From Lysobacterales bacterium (GTDB lineage Bacteria; Pseudomonadota; Gammaproteobacteria; Xanthomonadales; SZUA-36), in assembly GCA_029859645.1 (NCBI GenBank), contig JAOUCS010000018.1, positions 1 to 42,037 on the forward strand: a stretch of 42,037 nt of DNA. The letters are read 5' to 3'. Positions 1 through 7,226 of the stretch are shown here, piece by piece (the stretch's first letter is position 1; the number at the start of each line of letters is the position of its first letter). Below the pieces are notes generated by a model. That model saw only the letters and a program-made list of their open reading frames with translations. It was not told the DNA's origin and searched no databases. The translations under genes and the position numbers were made by a program.

Positions 1-1199
1 CTGACATATAACTGCGCCTGCAACAAAACACTTTGATAATCTTCGGGCCGCACCCTGGCAGCTTCCTGGAGCAGTTTGAGGGCCTCACTAGGATTCCCTT
101 GCCTGATCCTGGTCCTGGCGAAAAAACACCAGGCCTCATACTTCCTGGGATCGATTTCCAATGCTTTTTCAAACGCCCTGGCGGCTTGTTCGCACTCGTA
201 TTCCATGCAATGAATGATACCCGAAGCAATGTGGGATTCAGCCAGTTTCGGGGCGAGAAGCAGGGCTTTTTCGCAGGCGCGCCGCGCCTCATCATGGTGT
301 GAAGCCGAAGCTTCAAAGTACATGTATGCAACCCCATGGGTGTAGGCCAGCCAGGCCCAGGCCCGGCCATAATTTGGATCGGCTTCAGTAGCCCGGCTGA
401 ACATCAAGGCGGCATATTTGAAGTCCCGGCAGTTGTGACGGGCAAAGTAATGCCGGCCGCGCAGGAAGAAATCATAGGCCCGGGGCGCAACCTCATGCTG
501 TTCGCGCAGGTGATTGTGCTTCAGCGTGAGACTCAACGCATCGACGATCTGGTTGGCAATATCTTCCTGAATCTCGAACAGGTCTTTTCGCTGGCGGTCG
601 TATTGGCGAGTCCAGAGGTGAAATCCATCTTCAGCCTGGATCAATTATGCCGTTACACGCAGATGCTCGCCGAATTGCCTGACGCTTCCCTCGAGCACGG
701 TCTGAACCTTGAGTTGTTTGGCAATCTCGGAAATATCGGCATGTTTTCCAGAAAAGCGAAACGCGGCCACCCGGGAGGCCACTCGCAGACCCGGAACCTT
801 GCAAAGGGAATTGAGTATTTCTTCTGCAATACCTTCACAGAAATAGGCCTGATCGCCATGCTCACTCATGTCATCAAATGGAAGCACTGCCACGGAAGGG
901 GCGGCAGAAATCATAGAGTTTCCTGATTGCATGCCCGGCAGTGGTGAATCGCTGGGATCCTTGATGATGCCTTCCGGTGTGACTTCATATGCCCAGGCCA
1001 GGACCAGGGCGATCGGAAATCCAAGGCAAACGATCACGATCAGCAGGGTCAGCGCCCAGGGCGGCAGGCCCAATGCCTCGAAAGTCACTTCGCCCACTTG
1101 CATCATCATCCAGCCGACGATCACATAGGCCAATCCTACGCGCATTACTTTGCGTCGATAGAACTGTCCCAGAAGTGACTTGTTGTCCTTGTCGGCCAT
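1..1199 (-). pseudogene. TolB-like/TPR membrane protein, interrupted by an in-frame TAA and cut by the window edge
   Basis: The first 184 codons (1199-645) encode an N-terminal cytoplasmic tail, two membrane helices (about residues 19-42 and 46-69), and a TolB/FlgO-like domain beginning SVAVLPFDDMS. That domain is the usual start of a large family of gammaproteobacterial TPR signalling proteins. The reading frame then meets TAA at 647-645 after RVTA. The same frame continues without any further stop to position 1 and reads as the expected rest of the family: LIQAEDGFHLWTRQYD, then TPR-like helices (for example ARAFEKALEIDP). Relatives normally have RVTAQLIQA, so the stop sits exactly at a Gln codon (CAA to TAA would suffice). 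The gene lies 51 bp downstream of the PrsW-like gene and may be co-transcribed. It could be a real nonsense mutation, a suppressed stop or a sequencing error. The C-terminus lies outside the window. Confidence 0.8.
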
Positions 1200-1228
1200 G
1201 ATTGAGCACAGGAAAACCTGTACCTCCT
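1197..1228 (-). promoter_or_regulatory. Shine-Dalgarno separated from its start codon by a small hairpin
   Basis: Reading the minus strand, a strong AGGAGGT (1228-1222) lies 22 nt before the ATG at 1199, too far for normal initiation. The first 14 of those nt (1221-1208) form a perfect inverted repeat, ACAGG-TTTT-CCTGT. Folding it would leave only 8 nt between SD and ATG, an optimal spacing. Seen directly in the sequence; the effect on translation is inferred. Confidence 0.5.
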
Positions 1229-1250
1229 CTACCTTAAGTATAGTGCAAAT

Positions 1251-2303
1251 TTATCGGCCGCTCTGGCTCTTTGTCTTTGCCCTGGTTCCCTGCCGGTCGA
1301 TCACGTGCATCTGCCACAGGTCTTTTCTCTCGATCTGGAGAAAGGGCTTCATAGCCAGGCATCCAGTTTTACCAATACTGTTTTCCAGGTAGCGCAGCTC
1401 TTCGAATTTCTCTCGCGTGCGTTCGCCAACCGGCAACTCAAGGCCGTTTTCACGGGCGATCAGCGCCGCTTTGGCCCGAATGGCCAGTTCTGTGTAAACC
1501 CGCAGATAACAGAGCATATCCACGACAATCGGACCTTCGAATTTCTCCCGCAAATCATCCAGGAATTCACCAATCTTCGACTCCGTGAAATGGCCGGATT
1601 CGATCATCGCGATCAGGTCCGCATCTGCGTCGAAATCCAGTTCCAGCCATTCATGCAAAGCCTGCGAACTCTTCTGAAAAACCAGTTGCAGCAGGAAGGG
1701 TAAAATGACCAGCGTTCCGACAGTCTGCAGCACGGGCGCGACGAGGAAATGATTGAATACCGAGTGCAGAAACACGGCGACTATCAAGCCGGGAAGATAG
1801 TAAAGAGGATTGATTTTCATCTGCCGCTCGGTCAGCGCCTGCGACATGATGGCAAAGATGGCGGCCACACCGCCGTGCATGATTGCCGTGCCAAAGCCAC
1901 GGACTACCCAGACCGCGAAACTGGCAGAGGACTGCATCTGCAGGTATTGGAGGTTCTCAACCAGGGCAAAGCCCGCCCCGACTGCAAACCCCATAATGGC
2001 CGAATCAACCAGGAATCCGATCCGGTTGGACCGAAACAGGTAAACAATAACCGACGCCTTGAAAATCTCCTCTACCCAGGGTGCAAGGTAGCGGGCGAAT
2101 GACTGAAAGGAAATATCGAACACGTTCAATAACGCGCCATTGACAACCATCGCAGCAATCGCGGTCAAGCCACCCATCACAATAACAGCCAATACGGAAC
2201 GGAGGGTGACCAGCTTGTAGCTGTCCATGTATACCAGGATAACCAGGAATATAAGTACGGGTAACAGGCCGACGGGCGCCCTGGCGAGAAGTTCCAGTGA
2301 CAT
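1251..2303 (-). CDS. PrsW-family intramembrane protease
   Basis: Multi-pass membrane protein of 350 residues carrying the PrsW/CPBP-type catalytic signatures: EE at 78-79 (WVEEIFK), FALVEN at 112-117, a membrane histidine in MHGG (H143), and HSVFNH at 180-185. PrsW in Bacillus makes the first cut in the membrane anti-sigma factor RsiW, releasing an ECF sigma factor. Here the gene lies directly downstream, on the same strand, of an ECF sigma/anti-sigma pair, so the anti-sigma factor at 2426-3160 is the obvious candidate substrate (inference). The hydrophobic part ends near residue 215. About 135 mostly charged residues follow, making it longer than the roughly 220-residue Bacillus protein; the role of this tail is unknown. 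No convincing Shine-Dalgarno precedes the ATG. Confidence 0.82.
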   Translation of the reverse strand: MSLELLARAPVGLLPVLIFLVILVYMDSYKLVTLRSVLAVIVMGGLTAIAAMVVNGALLNVFDISFQSFARYLAPWVEEIFKASVIVYLFRSNRIGFLVDSAIMGFAVGAGFALVENLQYLQMQSSASFAVWVVRGFGTAIMHGGVAAIFAIMSQALTERQMKINPLYYLPGLIVAVFLHSVFNHFLVAPVLQTVGTLVILPFLLQLVFQKSSQALHEWLELDFDADADLIAMIESGHFTESKIGEFLDDLREKFEGPIVVDMLCYLRVYTELAIRAKAALIARENGLELPVGERTREKFEELRYLENSIGKTGCLAMKPFLQIERKDLWQMHVIDRQGTRAKTKSQSGR

Positions 2304-2391
2304 TGCGTTTATATATTTTTGTTCGCGATTTTCGCGGGCAGTTCTGCTTTCAGATCTGTAGTATAACGATTTTCGCGCTGCCCATTGTCAC

Positions 2392-2431
2392 TGAGATGGA
2401 CAATTTCACATTGAGATGGACAATATCACTT
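2392..2431. repeat. Two 20-bp tandem direct repeats at the 3' end of the anti-sigma gene
   Basis: Two adjacent 20-bp units, 2392-2411 and 2412-2431, both begin TGAGATGGACAAT and differ at only a few positions. The second unit overlaps the last codons and stop of the anti-sigma gene. A second short repeat (the 10-mer CGATTTTCGC) occurs on both sides of the following intergenic segment, near 2328 and 2368. The pattern resembles repeated transposase-binding ends of some insertion sequences, but no transposase is present. Confidence 0.55.
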
Positions 2432-3160
2432 GAAGTCGATACTGATAGACCCGTCCGGGGCCGGACTACTGACCCCGCCTTCGCGCAGGAACACCGCAAA
2501 TTGCTGGTGTCCCTGGTTTACCACACGCAAAGTCCCCCCGGACATCGATACTGACTCAACGACCTTGTCCGCATTACCCTGGACTTCAGCAAATCCGCCG
2601 AATGCATAGCCGGTATCGTCGAGACCCACTTCAACTTCAGTTCCTGTCTCTGAGTTGAGATCAAAATTCAGAACATAGATACCGGAGTTTTCTCTCAGCG
2701 AAATCGTGCCGGAAAACCCCTCCCCATTCAGAACCATGTCATTCTTAAGAAAACCCGGCGGCTCCTGCTGGCCTGCAATCATCGTACCCACCATGCTGGC
2801 TGCATCATCCGAGACCGGACGGTCGGAGGAAATTTCATAAAACGCGACGGTCACTACCAAGCCCGCTGCAAAGGCAGCACCGACCGCGGCAGGCTGGATG
2901 GAGGGAAGCCATCCGGAGCCGAAGAAAGACGCTTTTTTGGCAGGCAATTTGATCTGTTGCAGAACCTGGCTTGCCAATTCAACCGGCGGCTGCTGCGCAG
3001 GTAGCCCTTCCATCAGGTTGGTTAACTTGAGCAACTCGGCATTCATCGCCCTGGCCTCGGCGGAGGACTCCAGGATCGCATCGAGTTCTGCCTGCTCGCC
3101 CGGGCCTAACTCGCCATCGATCGCGGCATTGATGAGTTCCAATGTTCGTTCATTAATCAT
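2426..3160 (-). CDS. Membrane anti-sigma factor
   Basis: A 244-residue protein with an N-terminal alpha-helical anti-sigma-like domain (about 1-60), a single membrane segment (about 88-108) and a periplasmic domain (about 110-244) rich in beta-prone sequence. It starts 12 bp after the ECF sigma gene stop, the standard sigma/anti-sigma gene order. The N-terminal helices (for example DGELGPGEQAELDAIL) look like the anti-sigma helical hairpin. The zinc-binding HxxxCxxC motif of ZAS-type anti-sigma factors is absent, so binding would be zinc-independent. The downstream PrsW-like protease suggests control by regulated proteolysis (inference). The periplasmic part has no family I recognise and could be the stress sensor. 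Confidence 0.75.
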   Translation of the reverse strand: MINERTLELINAAIDGELGPGEQAELDAILESSAEARAMNAELLKLTNLMEGLPAQQPPVELASQVLQQIKLPAKKASFFGSGWLPSIQPAAVGAAFAAGLVVTVAFYEISSDRPVSDDAASMVGTMIAGQQEPPGFLKNDMVLNGEGFSGTISLRENSGIYVLNFDLNSETGTEVEVGLDDTGYAFGGFAEVQGNADKVVESVSMSGGTLRVVNQGHQQFAVFLREGGVSSPAPDGSISIDFK

Positions 3161-3172
3161 ATGAATCGTTCC

Positions 3173-3715
3173 TCAATAAACTCCACGAGCCTCGAGCGCC
3201 TCTCGCATGATCTGGCGGGCCGAGTACAGCCGTGATTTCACGGTTTTTTCCGGAATCTGCAGAATTTCTCCTATCTGCCTGTAACTACATTCCGAAAAAT
3301 GACGCAGTACAACCACGGTGCGGTAGTCCTCTTTCAACTCCATCAAGCCGCCCTGAATTTGCCTGGACAGATCACCAGCATGCGCCGTTGCTTCAGGCCC
3401 CCGGGTATCTGCAACCTCTGTTTCGTCCAGCGGCTGCTGATTTTTCCCGCGCTTCAGCTGGTTGATGGATTCATTAACTGCAATTCGATAAATCCAACTG
3501 AAAAATTTGTACTTCGGATCGTATTGATCCAGACGCTCAAGTGCCCGCATAAAAACAACCTGCGTTATATCGGCTGCATCATCCGGATTACCCATAATCC
3601 GGTAGGCGGCATTGAATATGGGCTTCTCGTAATGCCTGACCAATTCCTCGAGCGCCCGTCGGTCACCCTGCTTACATCGCTCAATGAGTGCCTGATCACG
3701 ACCGCCATTACTCAT
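3173..3715 (-). CDS. ECF-type RNA polymerase sigma factor
   Basis: 180-residue sigma-70 family protein with only regions 2 and 4, as in extracytoplasmic function sigma factors. Region 2 covers about residues 22-92 and includes the DAADITQVVFMRAL and FFSWIYRIAVNESINQLKR segments. Region 4 covers about 125-175, with a helix-turn-helix YRQIGEILQIPEKTVKSRLY. It should direct core polymerase to stress promoters when freed from the adjacent anti-sigma factor. It lies 44 bp downstream of the STAS gene, so the partner-switching genes and the sigma genes may form one transcript. Target promoters cannot be identified from this window. Confidence 0.93.
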   Translation of the reverse strand: MSNGGRDQALIERCKQGDRRALEELVRHYEKPIFNAAYRIMGNPDDAADITQVVFMRALERLDQYDPKYKFFSWIYRIAVNESINQLKRGKNQQPLDETEVADTRGPEATAHAGDLSRQIQGGLMELKEDYRTVVVLRHFSECSYRQIGEILQIPEKTVKSRLYSARQIMREALEARGVY

Positions 3716-3759
3716 AACTACAGATCACACGCATAAAAGTTGGAAAAAAAAAACTGAAA

Positions 3760-4050
3760 TCATAAGGTTCTGATGACAAACAATTTGTCAAATCCCGAGT
3801 ATCGGAAAATATCGCCGATATGCTTATTGACATTGACCAGTTCCAAACCGGACTCGCCGCCCATCAATCGTTTGTGAGTACTGAGCAAAACACCCAGCCC
3901 GGCGCTGGAAATGTATTCCAGCGCGGCAAGATCCAGCACACAGCCATCTGTCACCAAATCCAGAAAATCCTGTGCCTTCTGCGCTTGTGCCGCATCCAGC
4001 CGCCCTTTCACCGCGACCTCGCCCGATTCCTTGAATTCAATTTCGAACAT
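3760..4050 (-). CDS. STAS-domain anti-sigma factor antagonist
   Basis: A single 96-residue STAS domain like SpoIIAA/RsbV. The phosphorylation segment YISSAGLG (46-53) contains the conserved serine that partner kinases modify. In its unphosphorylated form such a protein binds the RsbW-type kinase and displaces its other partner. The gene starts 9 bp after the RsbW-like kinase stop and belongs to the same operon as the PP2C phosphatase. No classical SigB-like factor is encoded nearby. The downstream partner may be the ECF system or something elsewhere in the genome. Confidence 0.9.
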   Translation of the reverse strand: MFEIEFKESGEVAVKGRLDAAQAQKAQDFLDLVTDGCVLDLAALEYISSAGLGVLLSTHKRLMGGESGLELVNVNKHIGDIFRYSGFDKLFVIRTL

Positions 4051-4059
4051 TCCGTTACC

Positions 4060-4467
4060 TCACTCCGCCACGACCCGGTTGGTGAAAGCTATTTTGCTCT
4101 TTCGGTCGTCGTATTCATAGTGTATCGAGTCCGCCATTTTCAGGACCAGGTAAAGCCCCAGTCCGCCGGGTGTTCGTTCAGACAGCGGTGCGTCTATGTT
4201 CACATCGCCGGCCAGCGTCGGATCGAATCGCTCCACGTCGAAATCCGTCAGGCTCACCTCGATACCGTGGTCGATTTTTTTCATCTCGATCATGATGTCC
4301 CGGTCGGTTTCCGTGTTGTAATTCACCATGTTTACAAAGAGTTCTTCGATCGACAAGTCGACTTTCATCCGCAGCGAGCTATCGATACCCTGCTCGTCGA
4401 AAAACTGTTCTGTATCCTCGACAATCACTTCGATCTGTTCGAAACTCCGCGGATAATACTTTTTCAT
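4060..4467 (-). CDS. RsbW/SpoIIAB-like serine kinase (GHKL ATPase)
   Basis: A stand-alone 135-residue HATPase_c domain. The N box is EELFVNMVNY (41-50), with the catalytic Glu and Mg-binding Asn. The G1 region is DFDVERFDP (75-83), and the G2 box is GGLGLYLV (101-108). Family members phosphorylate a STAS antagonist and sequester a sigma factor or other target. The usual DxGxPFDP signature of G1 is degenerate here, lacking its glycine, which might alter nucleotide binding. Its ATG overlaps the stop of the upstream phosphatase gene (ATGA), indicating translational coupling. Confidence 0.88.
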   Translation of the reverse strand: MKKYYPRSFEQIEVIVEDTEQFFDEQGIDSSLRMKVDLSIEELFVNMVNYNTETDRDIMIEMKKIDHGIEVSLTDFDVERFDPTLAGDVNIDAPLSERTPGGLGLYLVLKMADSIHYEYDDRKSKIAFTNRVVAE

Positions 4468-5738
4468 CCGTTCTCCTCCGAAAGTCGCTTGACCAGGACC
4501 AGGGTAATATCGTCCTCCTGGGAAACACCCTCGCCGTGTTCTAAGGTAGCCCGCAAAATCTGCCGGGACAGTTCAGCCATCGGCAACCGGTGGTGGTATT
4601 TAACCAATTGGGCAACACGATCTTCCCCGAACTGAACGCCCTGGTTGCTTTCGTATTCATACACGCCATCAGATAACAACACCAGCAAGTCGCCCGGTGC
4701 CATTTTAAGGACTTCCGCCTGGCCCGTCTCCTGCAACTCGAGAATACCTACCGGGAAGGTCGTGGGCCGGAACCAGTGACAGCTTTCATCCGTTGCCCGG
4801 AAATGCAGGATGGGACCCTGCCCGCCCGAGTGATAGCGGATTTCATTCCGTGACAAATCGAGGAATCCCATGAAGGCCGTGATAAATCGATCGTCCGGCA
4901 GGTCTTCGGCCACCTGGTTGTTGACGTGCAGGTACGCTTCCTCGAGATTGGCGCCGCAGCGAAAAGCCACCCGCAGCATGGCCTGCATCTGCGTCGCGGA
5001 CAGCGCCGGTCCAAAACCATGGCCAGTCGCATCCCCCATCAGGATGAACAACTCTTCGCCCAACACGACCAGGTCAAACAAATCACCACCCGCATGCCCG
5101 GTGGGCACGAAGTGACCAAATACATCATAGCCTGCAACTTCAGGCATCTCGGTGGGCAGGGTACTCATCTGGATTTCACGGGCCAGCGACACCTCCTCAT
5201 CCAGGCGTTCCTTGAGCAGCAAAGCCTCGGTCAACTGCATACGCTGCACCGCCACGGCACATTGAGCCGCCAGCGTGGACGCCAGCAGTTCATCACTTTC
5301 ATCAAACGGCCCGGTCGACTTGTTCGCCAATTGCAGCACACCAACCGGTTGTTTTTCCCAACCCAGCAGCGGCACATTCAGCACGGATTTGGTTTTGTAA
5401 CCGGTAGCCTTGTCCACCGTCCTGGTAAATCGCGGGTCGGCATAAGCATCTGCAACATTGATGGTTTCACGAGTCACGAGACATTCGCCCACCAGCCCCT
5501 CGCCGGCCGCCAGGCGCGGTGCCGGCTTGAAGGCCGGTACTTTCATGGTGAGCTCGTCCCTGGCCGGGTCATAAATCCAGAGAGAAGCCTTGTCCGCTGC
5601 CAGGACCGTTTCACCGGCCTGGACCACTTCTGCCAGCAGATGCTTCAGGTCATAGGGCAGCGCCAGTTTCTGCGTAACATCGAGTATATGAGCCAGAGCA
5701 GCCTGGCTCAGCCGCGGTGCATCGATCGCCTGGTTCAT
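4464..5738 (-). CDS. GAF-PP2C phosphatase (SpoIIE/RsbU type)
   Basis: A 424-residue sensor phosphatase. A GAF domain (about residues 30-170) is followed by a short coiled linker (about 172-192) and a SpoIIE-type PP2C domain (about 205-420). Metal-binding segments are visible: GHAGGDLFD, GDATGHG and LLSDGV, with QEDDITLVLV near the end. It should dephosphorylate the phospho-STAS protein encoded two genes downstream in response to a GAF ligand or partner. I place the start at the ATG at 5738, which has GGGAGAG 10 nt upstream. The frame is open to an ATG at 5792, but that lacks a ribosome binding site. The GAF ligand cannot be predicted. Confidence 0.88.
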   Translation of the reverse strand: MNQAIDAPRLSQAALAHILDVTQKLALPYDLKHLLAEVVQAGETVLAADKASLWIYDPARDELTMKVPAFKPAPRLAAGEGLVGECLVTRETINVADAYADPRFTRTVDKATGYKTKSVLNVPLLGWEKQPVGVLQLANKSTGPFDESDELLASTLAAQCAVAVQRMQLTEALLLKERLDEEVSLAREIQMSTLPTEMPEVAGYDVFGHFVPTGHAGGDLFDLVVLGEELFILMGDATGHGFGPALSATQMQAMLRVAFRCGANLEEAYLHVNNQVAEDLPDDRFITAFMGFLDLSRNEIRYHSGGQGPILHFRATDESCHWFRPTTFPVGILELQETGQAEVLKMAPGDLLVLLSDGVYEYESNQGVQFGEDRVAQLVKYHHRLPMAELSRQILRATLEHGEGVSQEDDITLVLVKRLSEENG

Positions 5739-5872
5739 ACCTGGATAACTCTCCCGAGGGGGCAGCGGAACGCACAATGTAACAGAGATCATCCATCGAT
5801 GAATTTTTCTCTATTAACATTAACTATCAATCGAATTGGAACAATCGATTTCTTTTATCGAAACGACCCGCC

Positions 5873-5878
5873 TACAAT
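5873..5878 (+). promoter_or_regulatory. Possible -10 element for the peroxiredoxin gene
   Basis: TACAAT lies 33 bp upstream of the peroxiredoxin ATG. The -35 position holds only a weak TTCTTT at 17-bp spacing, so an activator may be needed. The upstream 40 bp contain three ATCGA motifs that might be part of an operator. Confidence 0.3.
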
Positions 5879-5910
5879 GGCGCCATCATTTAAACAGGAG
5901 TAATCAAGCC

Positions 5911-6453
5911 ATGACCGAAACTCATTTGAACCCAGTACCTCATGTCGTTTTCAAAACCCGGGTACGGGACGAATCTGTCGAGGGTCCAAACCCGTTCCGC
6001 TGGCAGGATGTCAGTTCCGACGACATTTTTGCAGGAAAGAAAATCGTGGTCTTCGCGCTACCCGGCGCATTTACTCCTACCTGTTCCAGCACTCACCTGC
6101 CCGGATTTGAAGAAAAGTACGAAGAATTCAAGGCCCTGGGGGTAGACGAAATTTATTGCCTGAGTGTGAATGATGCTTTCACCATGTTCCAGTGGGGAAA
6201 ACACCAGGGCGTAGAAAAGGTCAAGCTGCTGCCGGACGGAAGCGGTGAATTTTCCCGCCTGATGGGCATGCTGGTCCGCAAGGACAACCTCGGCTTCGGC
6301 GATCGTTCCTGGCGATATTCGATGCTGGTCGAAGACGGCAACATCAAGGCGCTGTTTGAAGAACCAGGAAAATGTGATAACTGCCCGACCGACCCTTTTG
6401 AAGTCAGTGATGCCGGCACGATGCTGAATTTCCTGAAAGCACAACAGGGTTAA
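5911..6453 (+). CDS. Peroxiredoxin, Prx5 family
   Basis: A 180-residue thiol peroxidase that reduces hydrogen peroxide and organic hydroperoxides. The peroxidatic Cys58 lies in PGAFTPTCSSTH, with the Pro-x-x-x-Thr-x-x-Cys signature and downstream Prx5 blocks (LSVNDAFTMFQWG, DGSGEFSRLMGM, VSDAGTML). Cysteines in GKCDNCPTDPFE near the C-terminus are candidates for the resolving role. The start at 5911 is chosen because AACAGGAG precedes it; an upstream in-frame ATG at 5836 would add 25 residues without homology. No glutaredoxin domain is fused. The gene is divergent from the phosphatase operon, so its regulation may be separate. Confidence 0.92.
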   Translation: MTETHLNPVPHVVFKTRVRDESVEGPNPFRWQDVSSDDIFAGKKIVVFALPGAFTPTCSSTHLPGFEEKYEEFKALGVDEIYCLSVNDAFTMFQWGKHQGVEKVKLLPDGSGEFSRLMGMLVRKDNLGFGDRSWRYSMLVEDGNIKALFEEPGKCDNCPTDPFEVSDAGTMLNFLKAQQG

Positions 6454-6510
6454 CAGGGTCCTCTGATATAGTAATCTCTTGATTGTTTAATCATTGAGGA
6501 GAGACATCAG

Positions 6511-7185
6511 ATGGGCAAAACACTTCTCAGCACCCTGGCCCTGGCGGCAATGATCGCGGCGCCTGCTGCGATCATTGCCAAGTCCGAACCACCAGAGATC
6601 TCACTCGAGGGACTGGAACTGGTGGAGAAGACCCGCAGGGGCGCACTGTATGCCGACCCGGGCGTCGACTGGAATGTCTACGACCAGGTTCGGCTCGAGA
6701 CAGCTACTGTCGCATTCCGCAAAAATTGGCAGCGCGATCAGAACCGTTACCAGGTGCAGAAAGTCAGGGCATCCGATATGGAACGTATCAAGACCGGCCT
6801 GGCTGAGTTATTTGACCGCGTTTTTTCCGAGGAACTCAGCAAGGGTGGGTACGAAATGACTGAATCTTCCGCTGACAACGTCATGAGAATCGTCCCCAGC
6901 ATCGTTGACCTGGACGTGTACGCGCCTGACACGAGAGCTCCCGGTATTCAACAGTCCTACACCGAAACAGCAGGACGCATGACGCTGAAACTGGAAATGT
7001 ATGATTCCGTCACTGGTGATTTGATTGCGACCGTCAGCGACCGCCGCGAATCGCCACGACGAGGGTACATGCAGTGGACTACCAGCGTGACGAACAATGC
7101 CGAGGCCAGGCGCATGCTCCAGAGCTGGGCCGTTCGATTGGTTGAATTGCTGGACGAGGCGCGCAACGGCGACCTTACCCCGTAA
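6511..7185 (+). CDS. DUF3313-type exported protein
   Basis: 224 residues with a cleavable signal peptide (hydrophobic 4-22, likely cleavage around AIIAKS). The mature part resembles DUF3313, a family of exported or lipid-anchored proteins of unknown function; this copy lacks a lipobox cysteine. Recognisable parts are an opening segment with DWNVYDQVRLETATVAF, a middle DNVMRIVPSIVDLDVYAP and the late GRMTLKLEMYDSVTGDLIA. A strong GAGGAGAG ribosome binding site precedes the ATG, and a clear terminator follows the stop. It may be expressed alone or with the peroxiredoxin 57 bp upstream. Function unknown. Confidence 0.72.
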   Translation: MGKTLLSTLALAAMIAAPAAIIAKSEPPEISLEGLELVEKTRRGALYADPGVDWNVYDQVRLETATVAFRKNWQRDQNRYQVQKVRASDMERIKTGLAELFDRVFSEELSKGGYEMTESSADNVMRIVPSIVDLDVYAPDTRAPGIQQSYTETAGRMTLKLEMYDSVTGDLIATVSDRRESPRRGYMQWTTSVTNNAEARRMLQSWAVRLVELLDEARNGDLTP

Positions 7186-7186
7186 A

Positions 7187-7214
7187 AAAACACCCCGCTG
7201 TAACGGGGTGTTTT
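7187..7214. terminator. Bidirectional intrinsic terminator
   Basis: Perfect hairpin: AAAACACCCCG, loop CTGTAA, CGGGGTGTTTT. The A-tract before and T-tract after the stem let it work in both directions. It serves the DUF3313 gene (stop at 7185) and the convergent BNR-repeat gene (stop at 7227). Confidence 0.93.
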
Positions 7215-7226
7215 CCTTGATCCCTG

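Noticed and set aside
3820-4635. 271-codon plus-strand frame over the STAS and kinase genes
   Set aside because: Antisense to two well-supported overlapping genes; no start signal.
4926-5903. 325-codon plus-strand frame across the phosphatase gene
   Set aside because: Runs antisense to a gene with clear GAF and PP2C motifs; the translation is low in hydrophobic core patterns and matches nothing known.
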